The notes under the pieces were generated by a model, which saw nothing but the letters and a program-made list of their open reading frames with translations, had not been told where the DNA came from and searched no databases. DNA of 64,000 nt, taken from Streptomyces lydicus (lineage in GTDB: Bacteria; Actinomycetota; Actinomycetes; Streptomycetales; Streptomycetaceae). Both the position numbers and the translations under genes were made by a program. Location of the stretch: assembly GCF_004125265.1 (NCBI RefSeq), contig NZ_RDTE01000003.1, positions 868,001-932,000 of the forward strand, read 5' to 3'. Below are positions 51,338 through 59,704 of the stretch, one piece after another. Position 1 is the first letter of the stretch; the number at the start of each line of letters is the position of its first letter.

Positions 51338-51816
51338 CCGGCACCACGGCGGGTGGCCTCCCGCTCTTCCAGCAGACCGTCCGGGACGACTGGATCGACT
51401 ACAACGGCCACCTCAGCGAGGCCTACTACGTCCTGGTCTTCGGCTTCGCCACCGACGCCCTGATGGACGCGGCGGGCCTCGACGCGGCCTACCGCGGCCG
51501 CACCGGCTGCTCCCTGTACACGGTCGAGGCCCACGTCCGCTATCTCCACGAGGTCGCCCGCGGCAGCGAACTCACCGTCCGCACCACCGTATTGGGCGTG
51601 GACGACCGGAAACTGCACCTCCTCCACGAGATGTTCGCCGGTGCGCCGTCCGGCTCCGCGGTGGCCACCGAGGAGCTCTTCGCCCTGCACGTCGACCAGG
51701 CCGCCGGGGGCGCGGCACCCCTGCCCGACGTGAGCCGGGAGTACTTCGCGGGGCTCCTGGCTCCGGCGCCCCCGTGGGCCGGCAACGGGATCCGCGCGGT
51801 GCGGCCGCGCCGGTAG
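51334..51816 (+). CDS. hotdog thioesterase, probable betainyl-CoA thioesterase
   Basis: The protein has 160 residues, coupled to the dehydrogenase by an ATGA overlap. VRDDWIDYNGHLSEAYYVLV is the classic 4-hydroxybenzoyl-CoA thioesterase active-site segment with its catalytic Asp. TVEAHVRYLHEVARGSELTV and LHEMFAGAPSGSAVATEEL follow. In some carnitine degraders this domain is fused to the dehydrogenase. Here it is separate and should release betaine from betainyl-CoA. A 14-bp hairpin ends the operon just downstream. Confidence 0.9.
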   Translation: MTGTTAGGLPLFQQTVRDDWIDYNGHLSEAYYVLVFGFATDALMDAAGLDAAYRGRTGCSLYTVEAHVRYLHEVARGSELTVRTTVLGVDDRKLHLLHEMFAGAPSGSAVATEELFALHVDQAAGGAAPLPDVSREYFAGLLAPAPPWAGNGIRAVRPRR

Positions 51817-51823
51817 GACCACA

Positions 51824-51860
51824 GGCACGGCCGGGGCGCCGCCGCGGCCCCGGCCGTGCC
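51824..51860 (+). terminator. terminator of the carnitine-type operon
   Basis: GGCACGGCCGGGGC (51824-51837) pairs perfectly with GCCCCGGCCGTGCC (51847-51860), eight bases after the thioesterase stop. Confidence 0.9.
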
Positions 51861-51955
51861 CGTGCCACGTCCCTCCGCCGACCGGCCCACCGCATCGCTC
51901 CGGTGCCATCCTGGAAGGAGCGAGGATCTTCACCACTCACCGAGGGGAAGGCACC

Positions 51956-52288
51956 ATGACCGACACCAAGGGCCATCACATCGAGGTCAGGCAGGGCACC
52001 GAGCACGTCCGCGTCACGGTCGGCGGCCGGCTGCTGGCCGACAGCCGCCACCCGCTCCTCCTCCAGGAGACCGGCTACCCCGTGCGCTACTACCTCCCGC
52101 CCGAGGACGTCCGCACCGATCTGCTGACCCCGTCCGAGACGCACACCTTCTGTCCCTTCAAGGGCACCGCCTCCTACTGGTCGCTTCCCGACGGTCCCGA
52201 GGACATCGCATGGGCCTACCCGCAGCCGCGTACCGCGGTGGCGGAGATCAAAGATCACTTCTGCTTCTACGAGGTCGATGCGGACTGA
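51956..52288 (+). CDS. DUF427 family protein
   Basis: The protein has 110 residues from ATG 51956 with a GAGGGGAAGG ribosome site. HVRVTVGGRLLADSRHPLLL, then YPVRYYLPPEDVRTDLL, TFCPFKGTASYWSL and DIAWAYPQPRTAVAEIKDHF CFY are the defining blocks of the small beta-barrel DUF427 family. Its biochemical role is unknown, and no neighbour suggests one. It is a separate transcription unit beyond the operon terminator. Confidence 0.92.
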   Translation: MTDTKGHHIEVRQGTEHVRVTVGGRLLADSRHPLLLQETGYPVRYYLPPEDVRTDLLTPSETHTFCPFKGTASYWSLPDGPEDIAWAYPQPRTAVAEIKDHFCFYEVDAD

Positions 52289-52351
52289 GCCGGGTGCGGG
52301 AACGGGCCCCCTCCCGCGCCGTGGGGCCCCCGCACGGCGCACAATCGAAGG

Positions 52352-53137
52352 GTGAACGACGCGGAGCGACCCCACGACGAGCCCGGCACCCCCGGCGAGC
52401 CCGGCCCGCCTCCACCGCACGAGGGCGGCGACCCGGCCTGCTGGCTGGATCAGGTGTGCGACGCCTGCGGCCGGATCCGCGAACGGCCCCGCAGCGCGGT
52501 CTGCGAGCACTGCGGGGCCGGGCCGGACGGGACGACGGCGGGGGCGGCGGGGGCGGCGCCGAGCGGGACGGGCTCGTCCGCCACCGGCCGCCGGGCCCCC
52601 CGGCGGGATCGCGACGAGGAGGGCCGGGCCCGCAACGCCCGCCCGCGCGACGGCCTCGGCCGGCCGCTGCCGTACGGCTCCCCGGGCGTGGCACGCCAGC
52701 CGGAGGGAGTGTCCCGTACGCCCGCGCAGTCGCTGGCCGAGGCACAGCTGCTGCTCGACGACGGGATGCCGTTCCACGCCCATGAGGTACTGGAGGACGC
52801 CTGGAAGGCGGCTCCGGGGGCGGAGCGGGAGCTGTGGCGGGGGCTCGCCCAGCTCGCGGTGGGCCTCACCCATGCGGCGCGGGGCAATGCCGTGGGTGGC
52901 GCGACGCTGCTCGACCGGGGTACGGCAGCCATCGCGCCGTATGCGGACGCCGCCCCGTACGGGATCGATATCGCGGGACTGCTGTCGTGGGCCGGGGAGC
53001 TGACCGGACGTCTGACCGGCACCGGGGCCGCCGTACCGGCGGCGCAGAGCGCGCCCCGGCTGCGCGCCACCGGGCACGACGCCGGGGACCGCCCCACCGG
53101 CAACGGGACCGGCGACCGGCCGGGCCCAACCGGCTGA
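52352..53137 (+). CDS. zinc-ribbon protein with DUF309 domain
   Basis: The protein has 261 residues from GTG 52352. Residues 34-56 hold a four-Cys ribbon, CDACGRIRERPRSAVCEHCG. A disordered Gly/Arg linker follows, then the sequence GLGRPLPYGSPGV, and a helical DUF309 domain with AQLLLDDGMPFHAHEVLEDA WKAAP and ELWRGLAQLAVGLTHAARGN. The DUF309 core (FHAHEVLE) suggests a conserved His/Glu site, but the activity is unknown. The C-terminal 30 residues are low-complexity Thr/Gly/Pro. The ribbon plus DUF309 combination could make it a nucleic-acid- or metal-associated protein. Confidence 0.82.
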   Translation: MNDAERPHDEPGTPGEPGPPPPHEGGDPACWLDQVCDACGRIRERPRSAVCEHCGAGPDGTTAGAAGAAPSGTGSSATGRRAPRRDRDEEGRARNARPRDGLGRPLPYGSPGVARQPEGVSRTPAQSLAEAQLLLDDGMPFHAHEVLEDAWKAAPGAERELWRGLAQLAVGLTHAARGNAVGGATLLDRGTAAIAPYADAAPYGIDIAGLLSWAGELTGRLTGTGAAVPAAQSAPRLRATGHDAGDRPTGNGTGDRPGPTG

Positions 53138-53249
53138 CGCCGGGCTCCGCCGGGACGAGCGGAGCCGCTGCCGCGCTGTCGTAGCTCACAGCCCACCGGA
53201 CACGGCAAGCGGCCACCGGCCCCGGGACCACCGGTCAGGGCACTCGCTC

Positions 53250-53277
53250 ACCGGCCACCGGCCACCGGCCACCGGCC
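53250..53277. repeat. 7-bp tandem repeat ACCGGCC, four copies
   Basis: Four exact ACCGGCC units lie between two convergent genes. The period equals that of the larger repeat at 26077, but the sequence differs and no promoter is involved. Confidence 0.75.
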
Positions 53278-53284
53278 CAAGGGC

Positions 53285-54454
53285 CTACGCCGCGTCTCCT
53301 CCCCGCCTGCGGCGCCCGCGGCCCTGGCGCCACCGGCCGAGCAGCGCGCCCAGCCCGAGGGCCGCGACGCCGGCAGAGCCCGCGCCCAGGACGAGGGTGG
53401 AGCGCCTGGGCGGACCGCCGCCCGCCTCGGCCCCGGTGATCTCGGCGGCTACCGGGCGGAGCGGCGCGCCACCCTCGTCAGGGGCGCGGACGGCGTGCAG
53501 GGTGCCCACCGGCTGAGCCGTGCCGGCGCTGTCGAAGCCCCAGTCCAGCAGCGAACCGGCCTCTTTGTAGACGGCGTTGTTCGCGTTCGACTGCGGGTTC
53601 AGCACGGTGACCAGCAGGGTGCGGCCGTTCCGCCGGGCGGCGGCGATCAGGGTGTTGCCGGCCTTGCTGGTGTAGCCGTTCTTGACGCCGATGATGCCGG
53701 GGTAGCGGGACAGTCCGTGCGAGCCCACCAGTATCCGGTTGGTGTTCTCGATCATGGTGGTGCCGCCGGCGCCGGGGAAGGCGGCGCGGGTGGTGGCGCA
53801 GTAGCGGGCGAAGTCGTCGTTGACGAGTCCGGCGCGGGCGAAGACGGTCAGGTCGTACGCCGAGGACACCTGGCCGGGCGCGTCATAGCCGTCCGGGGAC
53901 TTGACGGTGGTGTCGCGCGCTCCGAGTTTGCCGGCGGTCTCCTGCATCTCCTGGGCGGTGGTCCGCCAGCCGCCGTTCATCGCGGCCAGCACGTGCACCG
54001 CATCGTTGCCGGAGCGCAGGAAGACGCCGCGCCACAGGTCGGCGACGGTGTAGCGGCGGCCCTCCTTGACGCCGACGACACTGCTGCCGCTCCCGATGCC
54101 CGCGAGGTCCGCCGAGCTGACCCGGCGTACGGCGCCGGCCGAGAACTTCGGCAGGACGGTGACGGCGAACAGCGTCTTGAGGGTGCTGGCCGGGGGGAGC
54201 TTGCGGTGGGGGTTCTTCGCGGCCAGCACATTGCCGGTGTCCGCGTCGGCCACCATCCAGGACAGGGCGGACAGACCGCCGGGCAGCCTAGGTGTGCCGG
54301 GGGCGGCGACGGCCTGCACCCCGGCGGCGGCCGCGGCGGGCTGACGGGACGTCGAGTCGTGCGCAGCGGCCGGTATGGACGTGAGCGACACAGCGGCGGT
54401 GGCGATCAGGGTCATCGCCGCTGCCTTCTTGGACACACGCGCGTCAATTGCCAT
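53285..54454 (-). CDS. exported D-alanyl-D-alanine carboxypeptidase
   Basis: The protein has 389 residues from ATG 54454. The signal peptide (AAAMTLIATAAVSLTSIPAA) is cleaved near AAAHD. The penicillin-binding triad is complete: Ser in PPASTLKTLF (SxxK), SGND (SxN) and GVKNGYTSKAG (KxG). After the catalytic domain a Pro/Gly linker leads to a C-terminal helix (LVLGAGSAGVAALGLGALLG) and an Arg-rich tail, so the enzyme is membrane-anchored on the outside. It trims peptidoglycan pentapeptides. It appears monocistronic; the 7-bp repeats lie just past its stop. Confidence 0.94.
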   Translation of the reverse strand: MAIDARVSKKAAAMTLIATAAVSLTSIPAAAHDSTSRQPAAAAAGVQAVAAPGTPRLPGGLSALSWMVADADTGNVLAAKNPHRKLPPASTLKTLFAVTVLPKFSAGAVRRVSSADLAGIGSGSSVVGVKEGRRYTVADLWRGVFLRSGNDAVHVLAAMNGGWRTTAQEMQETAGKLGARDTTVKSPDGYDAPGQVSSAYDLTVFARAGLVNDDFARYCATTRAAFPGAGGTTMIENTNRILVGSHGLSRYPGIIGVKNGYTSKAGNTLIAAARRNGRTLLVTVLNPQSNANNAVYKEAGSLLDWGFDSAGTAQPVGTLHAVRAPDEGGAPLRPVAAEITGAEAGGGPPRRSTLVLGAGSAGVAALGLGALLGRWRQGRGRRRRGGDAA

Positions 54455-54562
54455 GCCGTCACGCTAGGAAGCGGTGCCACGGGCCGCAGCACAGTTGAGC
54501 CAGACGGACCACGCGGCGTGCCGTACACCCGGCGTGTCGCAGCTGCAACGGCTGCAAAGCAG

Positions 54563-54602
54563 GACCCGCCCGGTGCGACGGGGGATGCACACCGGGCGGG
54601 TC
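54563..54602 (-). terminator. terminator after the P450 gene
   Basis: GACCCGCCCGGTG (54563-54575) pairs perfectly with CACCGGGCGGGTC (54590-54602). It is about 60 bases beyond the P450 stop and isolates it from the carboxypeptidase gene. Confidence 0.85.
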
Positions 54603-54663
54603 TCAGGAACCTTTCTACCTCATGAGCGAACGGTTATGCCTCAAAAACTTGTTCGTTCGCCGT

Positions 54664-55899
54664 TCAGAAGGCGACGGGGAGCGAAATCAGGCCACGTGAC
54701 CGCAGGGACCGACGATGCCGCAAATCACCACGCGGGACGTCCAGACGCAGCCCCGGGAAGCGGTCGAGGAGCGCTTCCAGCGCGATGGCCGCCTCCATAC
54801 GGGCCAGCGGGGCGCCGAGGCAGTAGTGGATGCCGTGTCCCAGCGCGAGGTGCCCCGAGAGGTCCCGGCCGCGGTCGAAAGTGTCCGGATCCGCAAAGCG
54901 CGCGGGGTCGCGGTTCGCGGACGCTATCGACAGCAACACGCTCTCCCCGGCCGCGATCCGTACGCCACCGATCTCCAGGTCCTCCTTGGGGAAGCGGCGG
55001 AGCGCCAGCGGTCCGGGCCCGTCGAAGCGGAGGAATTCCTCCACGGCCGTCGGCAGTTCGGCCGGATTGTGCCGCAGCCTGCGGAGCTGGTCGGGGTGGT
55101 CGAGCAGGGTGAGCACGGCATTGCCGATGAGGTGGACGGTGTTCTCGTAGCCGCCGAAGAGGATGATAAAGGCGAGCGAGGTCAGTTCGTCCTCGCTGAG
55201 CCGCTCGCTCCCCTCGTCCGCCGCCTCGCCGGCGGCCGGGTCGTCGCGTACCGCGATCAGGTCCGAGAGCAGATCGTCACCCGGCTCCGCACGCTTGGCC
55301 GCGATCAGGCCGGTGTAGAACTCCTGCATCGCCCCGATCGCCTCCTTCATCAGCTCCGGACGGCTGGGGTCCGGCGTGATGAGCGCGTCCGACCAGGCCA
55401 GGAAGTCGCGGCGGTCACGGTGCGGGATGCCGAGCAGATCGCAGATGACGGTGATCGGCAGCGGGCCCGCATAGTCGGCGAGCAGATCCGCCCGGCCGCG
55501 CTCCGCCATCGCGTCCAGCAGTTCGCCGGCGGTCTTCCGTACGGGCGCCCGCAGCGCCTCGATCCTGCGCGGGGTGAAGGCCTTGGCCACCAGGCGGCGG
55601 ATCCGGGTGTGATCCGGCGGGTCCATGTTCCCCAGGTTGGCGTCCAGCGCGGGCGGGAGCGAGAACCCTTGGTAGCCGCCGGGCGCGGCATGGCGCTTGT
55701 CCAGGGAGAGCCGGGGGTCGGCGAGGCCGCGGCGGACGTCGTCGTAGCGGGTCACCAGCCAGGCGGGGGTCCCGTCGGGGCCGGTGATCCGGTGCACCGG
55801 CCCGGCTTCGCGCAGCGTGGCGTAGGTGGCGTACGGATCGTCGAGGAGCGGCGTCACGTCGATGGGGGTGTCGGGTCCGGTATCGGCGGTGTTCGGCAT
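54664..55899 (-). CDS. cytochrome P450
   Basis: The protein has 411 residues from ATG 55899. Key motifs are MDPPDHTRIRRLVAKAFTP, the I-helix FIILFGGYENTVHLIGN (243-260), ExxR at EFLR (288-291), and the heme loop HLALGHGIHYCLGAPLARME with Cys360. Length and pattern fit class I CYP107-type enzymes. In the I-helix, Asn253 stands at the position usually held by the conserved Thr of the acid-alcohol pair. No ferredoxin or reductase is adjacent; the pair at 7.4-9.1 kb could serve it. It lies next to the XRE-ImmA-membrane cassette. Confidence 0.94.
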   Translation of the reverse strand: MPNTADTGPDTPIDVTPLLDDPYATYATLREAGPVHRITGPDGTPAWLVTRYDDVRRGLADPRLSLDKRHAAPGGYQGFSLPPALDANLGNMDPPDHTRIRRLVAKAFTPRRIEALRAPVRKTAGELLDAMAERGRADLLADYAGPLPITVICDLLGIPHRDRRDFLAWSDALITPDPSRPELMKEAIGAMQEFYTGLIAAKRAEPGDDLLSDLIAVRDDPAAGEAADEGSERLSEDELTSLAFIILFGGYENTVHLIGNAVLTLLDHPDQLRRLRHNPAELPTAVEEFLRFDGPGPLALRRFPKEDLEIGGVRIAAGESVLLSIASANRDPARFADPDTFDRGRDLSGHLALGHGIHYCLGAPLARMEAAIALEALLDRFPGLRLDVPRGDLRHRRSLRSRGLISLPVAF

Positions 55900-55994
55900 G
55901 ATCCCGACCTTAGGCCCTTACCGCCCTGCCCCCTCGGGCAGGCCGCGCGTCCGCCCTCCCAACTCCCCTCTTCCACAGGCGTTCTGAAGGCAGT

Positions 55995-56019
55995 GGCACC
56001 GGTCCGCCGGACCGGTGCC
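55995..56019 (-). terminator. hairpin after the membrane-protein cassette
   Basis: GGCACCGGTCC (55995-56005) pairs perfectly with GGACCGGTGCC (56009-56019) around a 3-base loop, downstream of the gene ending at 56081. Confidence 0.8.
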
Positions 56020-56080
56020 GCCTGGGTGGTTCGGGCGGCCCGGACCCCCGTGCCGGGCCACCCCGTCTGTGGGTGCTTCC

Positions 56081-57301
56081 TCAGCGACGCGCCAGTGCGC
56101 TCCGCTGCCGCAGCTCGGTGAGCACGGTCTCGATCAGCGGTGAGTGGTAGACGTCCGCGACCAGCGCCAAGTGCTCGTACTCCGCGGTGAGTTCGACCGG
56201 TTCCGTACCGCTGGAGACCACCACGCTGTCGGCCCCGTGCACGGGGACATGGCCCACCGCGCGGTTCTCCAGACCACGGCGGAGTGCGGCGGCCTCGGCG
56301 ACGGCCGCCAGCTGCCGGTCGTCCAGGGCGACGGCGCGGGCGCGTTCACGGGCGATGTCGAGGGCGTCGGACTCCACATGGCGGCGGATGCCGCGCTGTA
56401 CGTCCCGGATCTCGGCCATCTGGCGGTTGGCCCGCCACTCCAGATCCGCGAACGGCCACCGTGCGGCCCACGCCGAGGCCTCCATCGTGACCTCCGGGGA
56501 GCGGGCGGTGACGGTCCGCCAGAGCGGGGAGAGCCGGCGCAGCCGGCGCCAGGCGGCGACCCGGGGGCCGGCCGCCGGCAGCGCGAATCCGGCGAGGACC
56601 ATGAGCGCCGCGACCGAGGCGCTGAGCGGGGCCACCCCGTTGGAGAGCCACAGCGCCGGGTGGCCCGTCCAGGACAGGACGAAGCCGATGACCTTGCAGC
56701 CGCAGTAGCCCAGGCCGAGCCAGCAGCCGGCGGCCAGCAACCGCAGACCGCGGGCCAGATACGTCGTGCCGAGCCGGGCGGCGAGCCGCGGGCACAGCGT
56801 CCCCAGGGCCGCCGAGCTCATACCGAAGAGGGCCAGATACAGCACCAGGAAGAGCATGACGCCGGGCGAGTCGGTGTAGGCGGTGCTGAAGTCGCGGGGG
56901 TGCTCGACGGCGTCCGGCCTGCCGACCGCGAAACCGGTGATCGCCACCGCCCACAGCGCGGCCACGGCCCCGACGGCGGCGCGCGCTCTGGTCCGCGCAC
57001 GGGCCCGCGCGGCCGCGCCCTCGCCCGCCGTCCAGCGCAGCATCAGTACCAGCGCGCCCGCGGCGAACACCACGACGGAGGAGTAGAGGAAGACCATGGC
57101 CAGGTTGGCCACGCCGGCCAGCCGGTCGAAGGCGCGGTAGAGGCTCGGCGCGGAGAAGAGGAAGACCGTGGCCACACCACCGGTCATCAGGCAGGCCAGC
57201 CCCAGGTCGGCATTGCTGCGGTCGCGGAACCAGGCCCGGGACTTGTACCCGACGATCGCCCACGCCGCCACGCCGAACGACAGATAGATGACATCAAACA
57301 C
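56081..57301 (-). CDS. MAB_1171c-like multi-helix membrane protein
   Basis: The protein has 406 residues from GTG 57301, overlapping the end of the ImmA-like gene by eight bases. About seven hydrophobic helices occupy residues 4-255 (for example VFDVIYLSFGVAAWAIVGYK and LYLALFGMSSAALGTLCPRL). A soluble C-terminal domain follows, with LEWRANRQMAEIRDVQRGIR and ADVYHSPLIETVLTELRQRS. In arrangement it fits the MAB_1171c family, which usually follows XRE and ImmA genes in streptomycetes. The role (transporter or membrane sensor) is not established. Confidence 0.85.
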   Translation of the reverse strand: MFDVIYLSFGVAAWAIVGYKSRAWFRDRSNADLGLACLMTGGVATVFLFSAPSLYRAFDRLAGVANLAMVFLYSSVVVFAAGALVLMLRWTAGEGAAARARARTRARAAVGAVAALWAVAITGFAVGRPDAVEHPRDFSTAYTDSPGVMLFLVLYLALFGMSSAALGTLCPRLAARLGTTYLARGLRLLAAGCWLGLGYCGCKVIGFVLSWTGHPALWLSNGVAPLSASVAALMVLAGFALPAAGPRVAAWRRLRRLSPLWRTVTARSPEVTMEASAWAARWPFADLEWRANRQMAEIRDVQRGIRRHVESDALDIARERARAVALDDRQLAAVAEAAALRRGLENRAVGHVPVHGADSVVVSSGTEPVELTAEYEHLALVADVYHSPLIETVLTELRQRSALARR

Positions 57302-58004
57302 GTGGACCCCCGTCCCCCGTCGCCCCCGCACCGACACCGTCGCGCCCCGCGCCGCCGGACGGCCCCTCCTCCCGCCGCCTGAGGTGCTGCAGCGCGGGCC
57401 CGAGCGCCGCCGCCAGCTCGGCCGCCTGCCCCTCCAGGGGCAGTTCACGCTCGCCCGCGGACGGCGCGACCCGCTCCATCAGCAGCGTGCCGAGCACTTC
57501 GGTCTCCCGCTCGGCGAGGTTGTCATAGCCGTGGTGGCGCGCGAAGCCCATGGTCAGCCCCATACGCCGCATGGCGGTGGCCACATCGACCGAGGGCGTC
57601 CACAGCTTCAGCGCGTCCTCGGTGACCGCGGGGTCCTGCCCGTGTCCCAGCAGCAGATGACTCAGTTCGTGCAGCACGATGTGGGCCTGGTGCCAGGGGG
57701 AGGTCTTCAGCTCGTAGAAGACCCAGTAGCCGTCGTCGGTAACGGCCGTCATCCCCGAGACCACCCCGCCCAGGCTCATCGGCACCAGATGGACGGGCCG
57801 CGACACCCGCGTGGCGACGATGTCGCACATCCCACGCAGATCGGTCGTGGCCGGCAGCGCCAGCTCTTTGATGAGCCGCTTGCACCGCCTGCGTATCTGC
57901 CCCACTCGCATGCTCGTCCCGTCCTCGTCTCCGGCCCGCTGCCAGGAAGCGAAAATCCGGCCGCGCTCAGCGGTCCGTGTCGGCTCACTCACCGTGCCGT
58001 TCAC
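57294..58004 (-). CDS. ImmA/IrrE-type metallopeptidase
   Basis: The protein has 236 residues from GTG 58004, overlapping the XRE gene by 20 bases. The zinc-protease motif HELSHLLLGH gives HExxH with a third His, and VFYELKTSPWHQAHIVLHEL precedes it. The C-terminal part is helical with a Gly-rich tail. Known ImmA/IrrE peptidases cleave a partner XRE-type repressor in response to stress or peptide signals. The upstream coupled XRE gene is the natural substrate, and the downstream membrane protein may supply the signal. Confidence 0.92.
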   Translation of the reverse strand: MNGTVSEPTRTAERGRIFASWQRAGDEDGTSMRVGQIRRRCKRLIKELALPATTDLRGMCDIVATRVSRPVHLVPMSLGGVVSGMTAVTDDGYWVFYELKTSPWHQAHIVLHELSHLLLGHGQDPAVTEDALKLWTPSVDVATAMRRMGLTMGFARHHGYDNLAERETEVLGTLLMERVAPSAGERELPLEGQAAELAAALGPALQHLRRREEGPSGGAGRDGVGAGATGDGGPRV

Positions 58005-58473
58005 CGCCCTGCTCCGGCGGATCGGCCGGCAGGTTCATCTGCTGCCGGAACTGGGAGATGATCGTCGTCAGGCTGTCCTGCACCTCCGGCGGCAGCCCCA
58101 CGGAGCGCAGTGCGATGGCGCGCACCCGCTGGTCCCGCATGGCGGCGAGGAAGCGGACCTCTTCCTCCACCCGCGCGGCCTGCGGCTGCGAGAGGTCCCC
58201 CAGCAGATAACCGACCGGTACGGCAAAGAACTTGGACAGCGCGCGCAGCAGCTCCGGGCTCGGGTTCGTCCGCCGGCCGTTGCGCAGCATCGACAGATAC
58301 TGCTCGGTGACCTTGACGCCGCCGTACTCCTCGTCCCCGGCGCTGATCTCCTCGGCCACAAAGGCGTTGGTATACGGGGCCCCCGGCGGGTGCATGTTCG
58401 CGAAGAGATGGCTCAGCCGCTCCGCGAGCGTGCTGCCCGCCTCGTCGGACCGGCCGTCGTCCCCCACGCTCAT
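57985..58473 (-). CDS. XRE-family repressor of the ImmA cassette
   Basis: The protein has 162 residues from ATG 58473. LAERLSHLFANMHPPGAPYT, then NAFVAEEISAGDEEYGG and VTEQYLSMLRNGRRTNPSPE form an extended helix-turn-helix, followed by LLRALSKFFAVPVGYLLGDL, the usual XRE tail. The C-terminal 60 residues (VEEEVRFLAAMRDQRVRAIA) would contact the protease. Gene order and overlap mark it as the first gene of a three-gene unit. Confidence 0.9.
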   Translation of the reverse strand: MSVGDDGRSDEAGSTLAERLSHLFANMHPPGAPYTNAFVAEEISAGDEEYGGVKVTEQYLSMLRNGRRTNPSPELLRALSKFFAVPVGYLLGDLSQPQAARVEEEVRFLAAMRDQRVRAIALRSVGLPPEVQDSLTTIISQFRQQMNLPADPPEQGGERHGE

Positions 58474-58803
58474 GCCCACCGTCCCCCCATCGATCGGCCC
58501 CAACGAACAGTTAAGGCACCGTCACCGCCGTTCACATCCTGACACGGGGAGTACGCGGCGCACCAGTCCACTTACGGACAGTAGGGGCCGCTGCGGCTTA
58601 ACCAGGAGTTGAGCTGGATTTGAGGTTCGGCGCCGGCCGGGGGCAGCCGGGCCGCGCGGACACCCTGGGCCCCACCTCGGCACCGGCGGCCTCGCCGGCC
58701 CGCTCACCGAGAGCAGGGCGGCCGTCGTGAACAGCGCCTGCTCGTTCCCGGCGAGGACTGCAGCGCCGCAGCCGCGTCGCGCCGAGCAGGACGCGAACCC
58801 CGG
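58474..58803. other. intergenic region upstream of the XRE-ImmA unit
   Basis: About 330 bases between the XRE start and the methyltransferase stop. It must hold the cassette promoter. GC-rich dyads occur around 58630-58660. I find no gene with convincing codon use. Confidence 0.4.
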
Positions 58804-59571
58804 TCAGGTAGCGGCGACTCCGTAGAACGCCTCGCTGACATAGGGGACTTCGACCTGTCCGCCGTCCGCGTGACGCGCGCAGAGCTCGCGCACGCGGTTC
58901 AGGAACTCCGGGCCGACGGCGGCGAGGGCACGCTGCGCCTGAGTGGAGGAGGCGCTCATGGTGACGAACTCCTCGACCGTCAGCGACCGGCGCCACCGGG
59001 CCTCGCGTCGCTCCACGTGCGCGAACCGCTCACCCAGCTCCCCCGCCACGTCGATGGCGCGGTAGTCGCGACGGTAGCCCGGCGAGAACTCCTCCAGCAG
59101 GTCTTCGTACTCGGAGGCGAAGCCGCCGGCCTCGTGGTCGCGGTTGTTCTGGACCACCGTGCAGACGCCTCCGCCGCGCAGACTGTGCGCCGCGGCCCGC
59201 ACATAGGCCGGACGGTCCATCCACTGGTAGGCCTGGGCGGCGACCACCAGGCCGGCCGAGTCGAGCGAGGCAAGGTACTCCTCGGCCGTGCCCACCACCC
59301 AGTGGACCGTCGGGAACTTCTCCCTGCCGACGCGGACCATGTCCTCGGAGAGGTCCACGGCGTGCACGGCGGACCCCTTGGGCAGTAACGGAAACAGCGC
59401 CTCCAGGGCGATCCCGGTTCCGGCCCCGGCATCCACCACGACCGGCGGGCCGCTGTCCGGCAGCAGGCCGACGGCGTGCGCGAACAGTGCCGCCGGATAG
59501 CGGGGCCTGGCCCGGTCGTAATTGTCGGCGAGTCCGTTGAACTTCGCTTCAGGAGTGGGCACTTGACTCAC
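58804..59571 (-). CDS. SAM-dependent class I methyltransferase with a TTA codon
   Basis: The protein has 255 residues from GTG 59571; GTG 59562 is better spaced from the AAGGAG site and may be the true start. FNGLADNYDRARPRYPAAL is the typical beginning of this methyltransferase group. The SAM-binding motif is VVVDAGAGTGIALEALFPLL, with VHAVDLSEDMVRVG and the later AAQAYQWMDRPAYVRAA. The substrate is unknown. A leucine in LFPLLPKG is encoded by TTA (plus-strand 59386-59388), implying bldA-dependent translation. It is a single gene with no biosynthetic neighbour. Confidence 0.9.
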   Translation of the reverse strand: MSQVPTPEAKFNGLADNYDRARPRYPAALFAHAVGLLPDSGPPVVVDAGAGTGIALEALFPLLPKGSAVHAVDLSEDMVRVGREKFPTVHWVVGTAEEYLASLDSAGLVVAAQAYQWMDRPAYVRAAAHSLRGGGVCTVVQNNRDHEAGGFASEYEDLLEEFSPGYRRDYRAIDVAGELGERFAHVERREARWRRSLTVEEFVTMSASSTQAQRALAAVGPEFLNRVRELCARHADGGQVEVPYVSEAFYGVAAT

Positions 59572-59704
59572 GCTCCTTGAATGCTTGGGGGACGGATCCG
59601 GGACAGCGGGCCGGCTCCGGTCATCATGGCGAACAGGAAGGCCACATGCGGCGAGCACCACCACGCGCCGACGCCGCACCACGCGGCCCGGCCCGACTGA
59701 ACGC

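Noticed and set aside
52352..53137. Double zinc-finger regulator
   Set aside because: Only one four-Cys ribbon is present and the rest is a DUF309 domain; no DNA-binding motif is seen.
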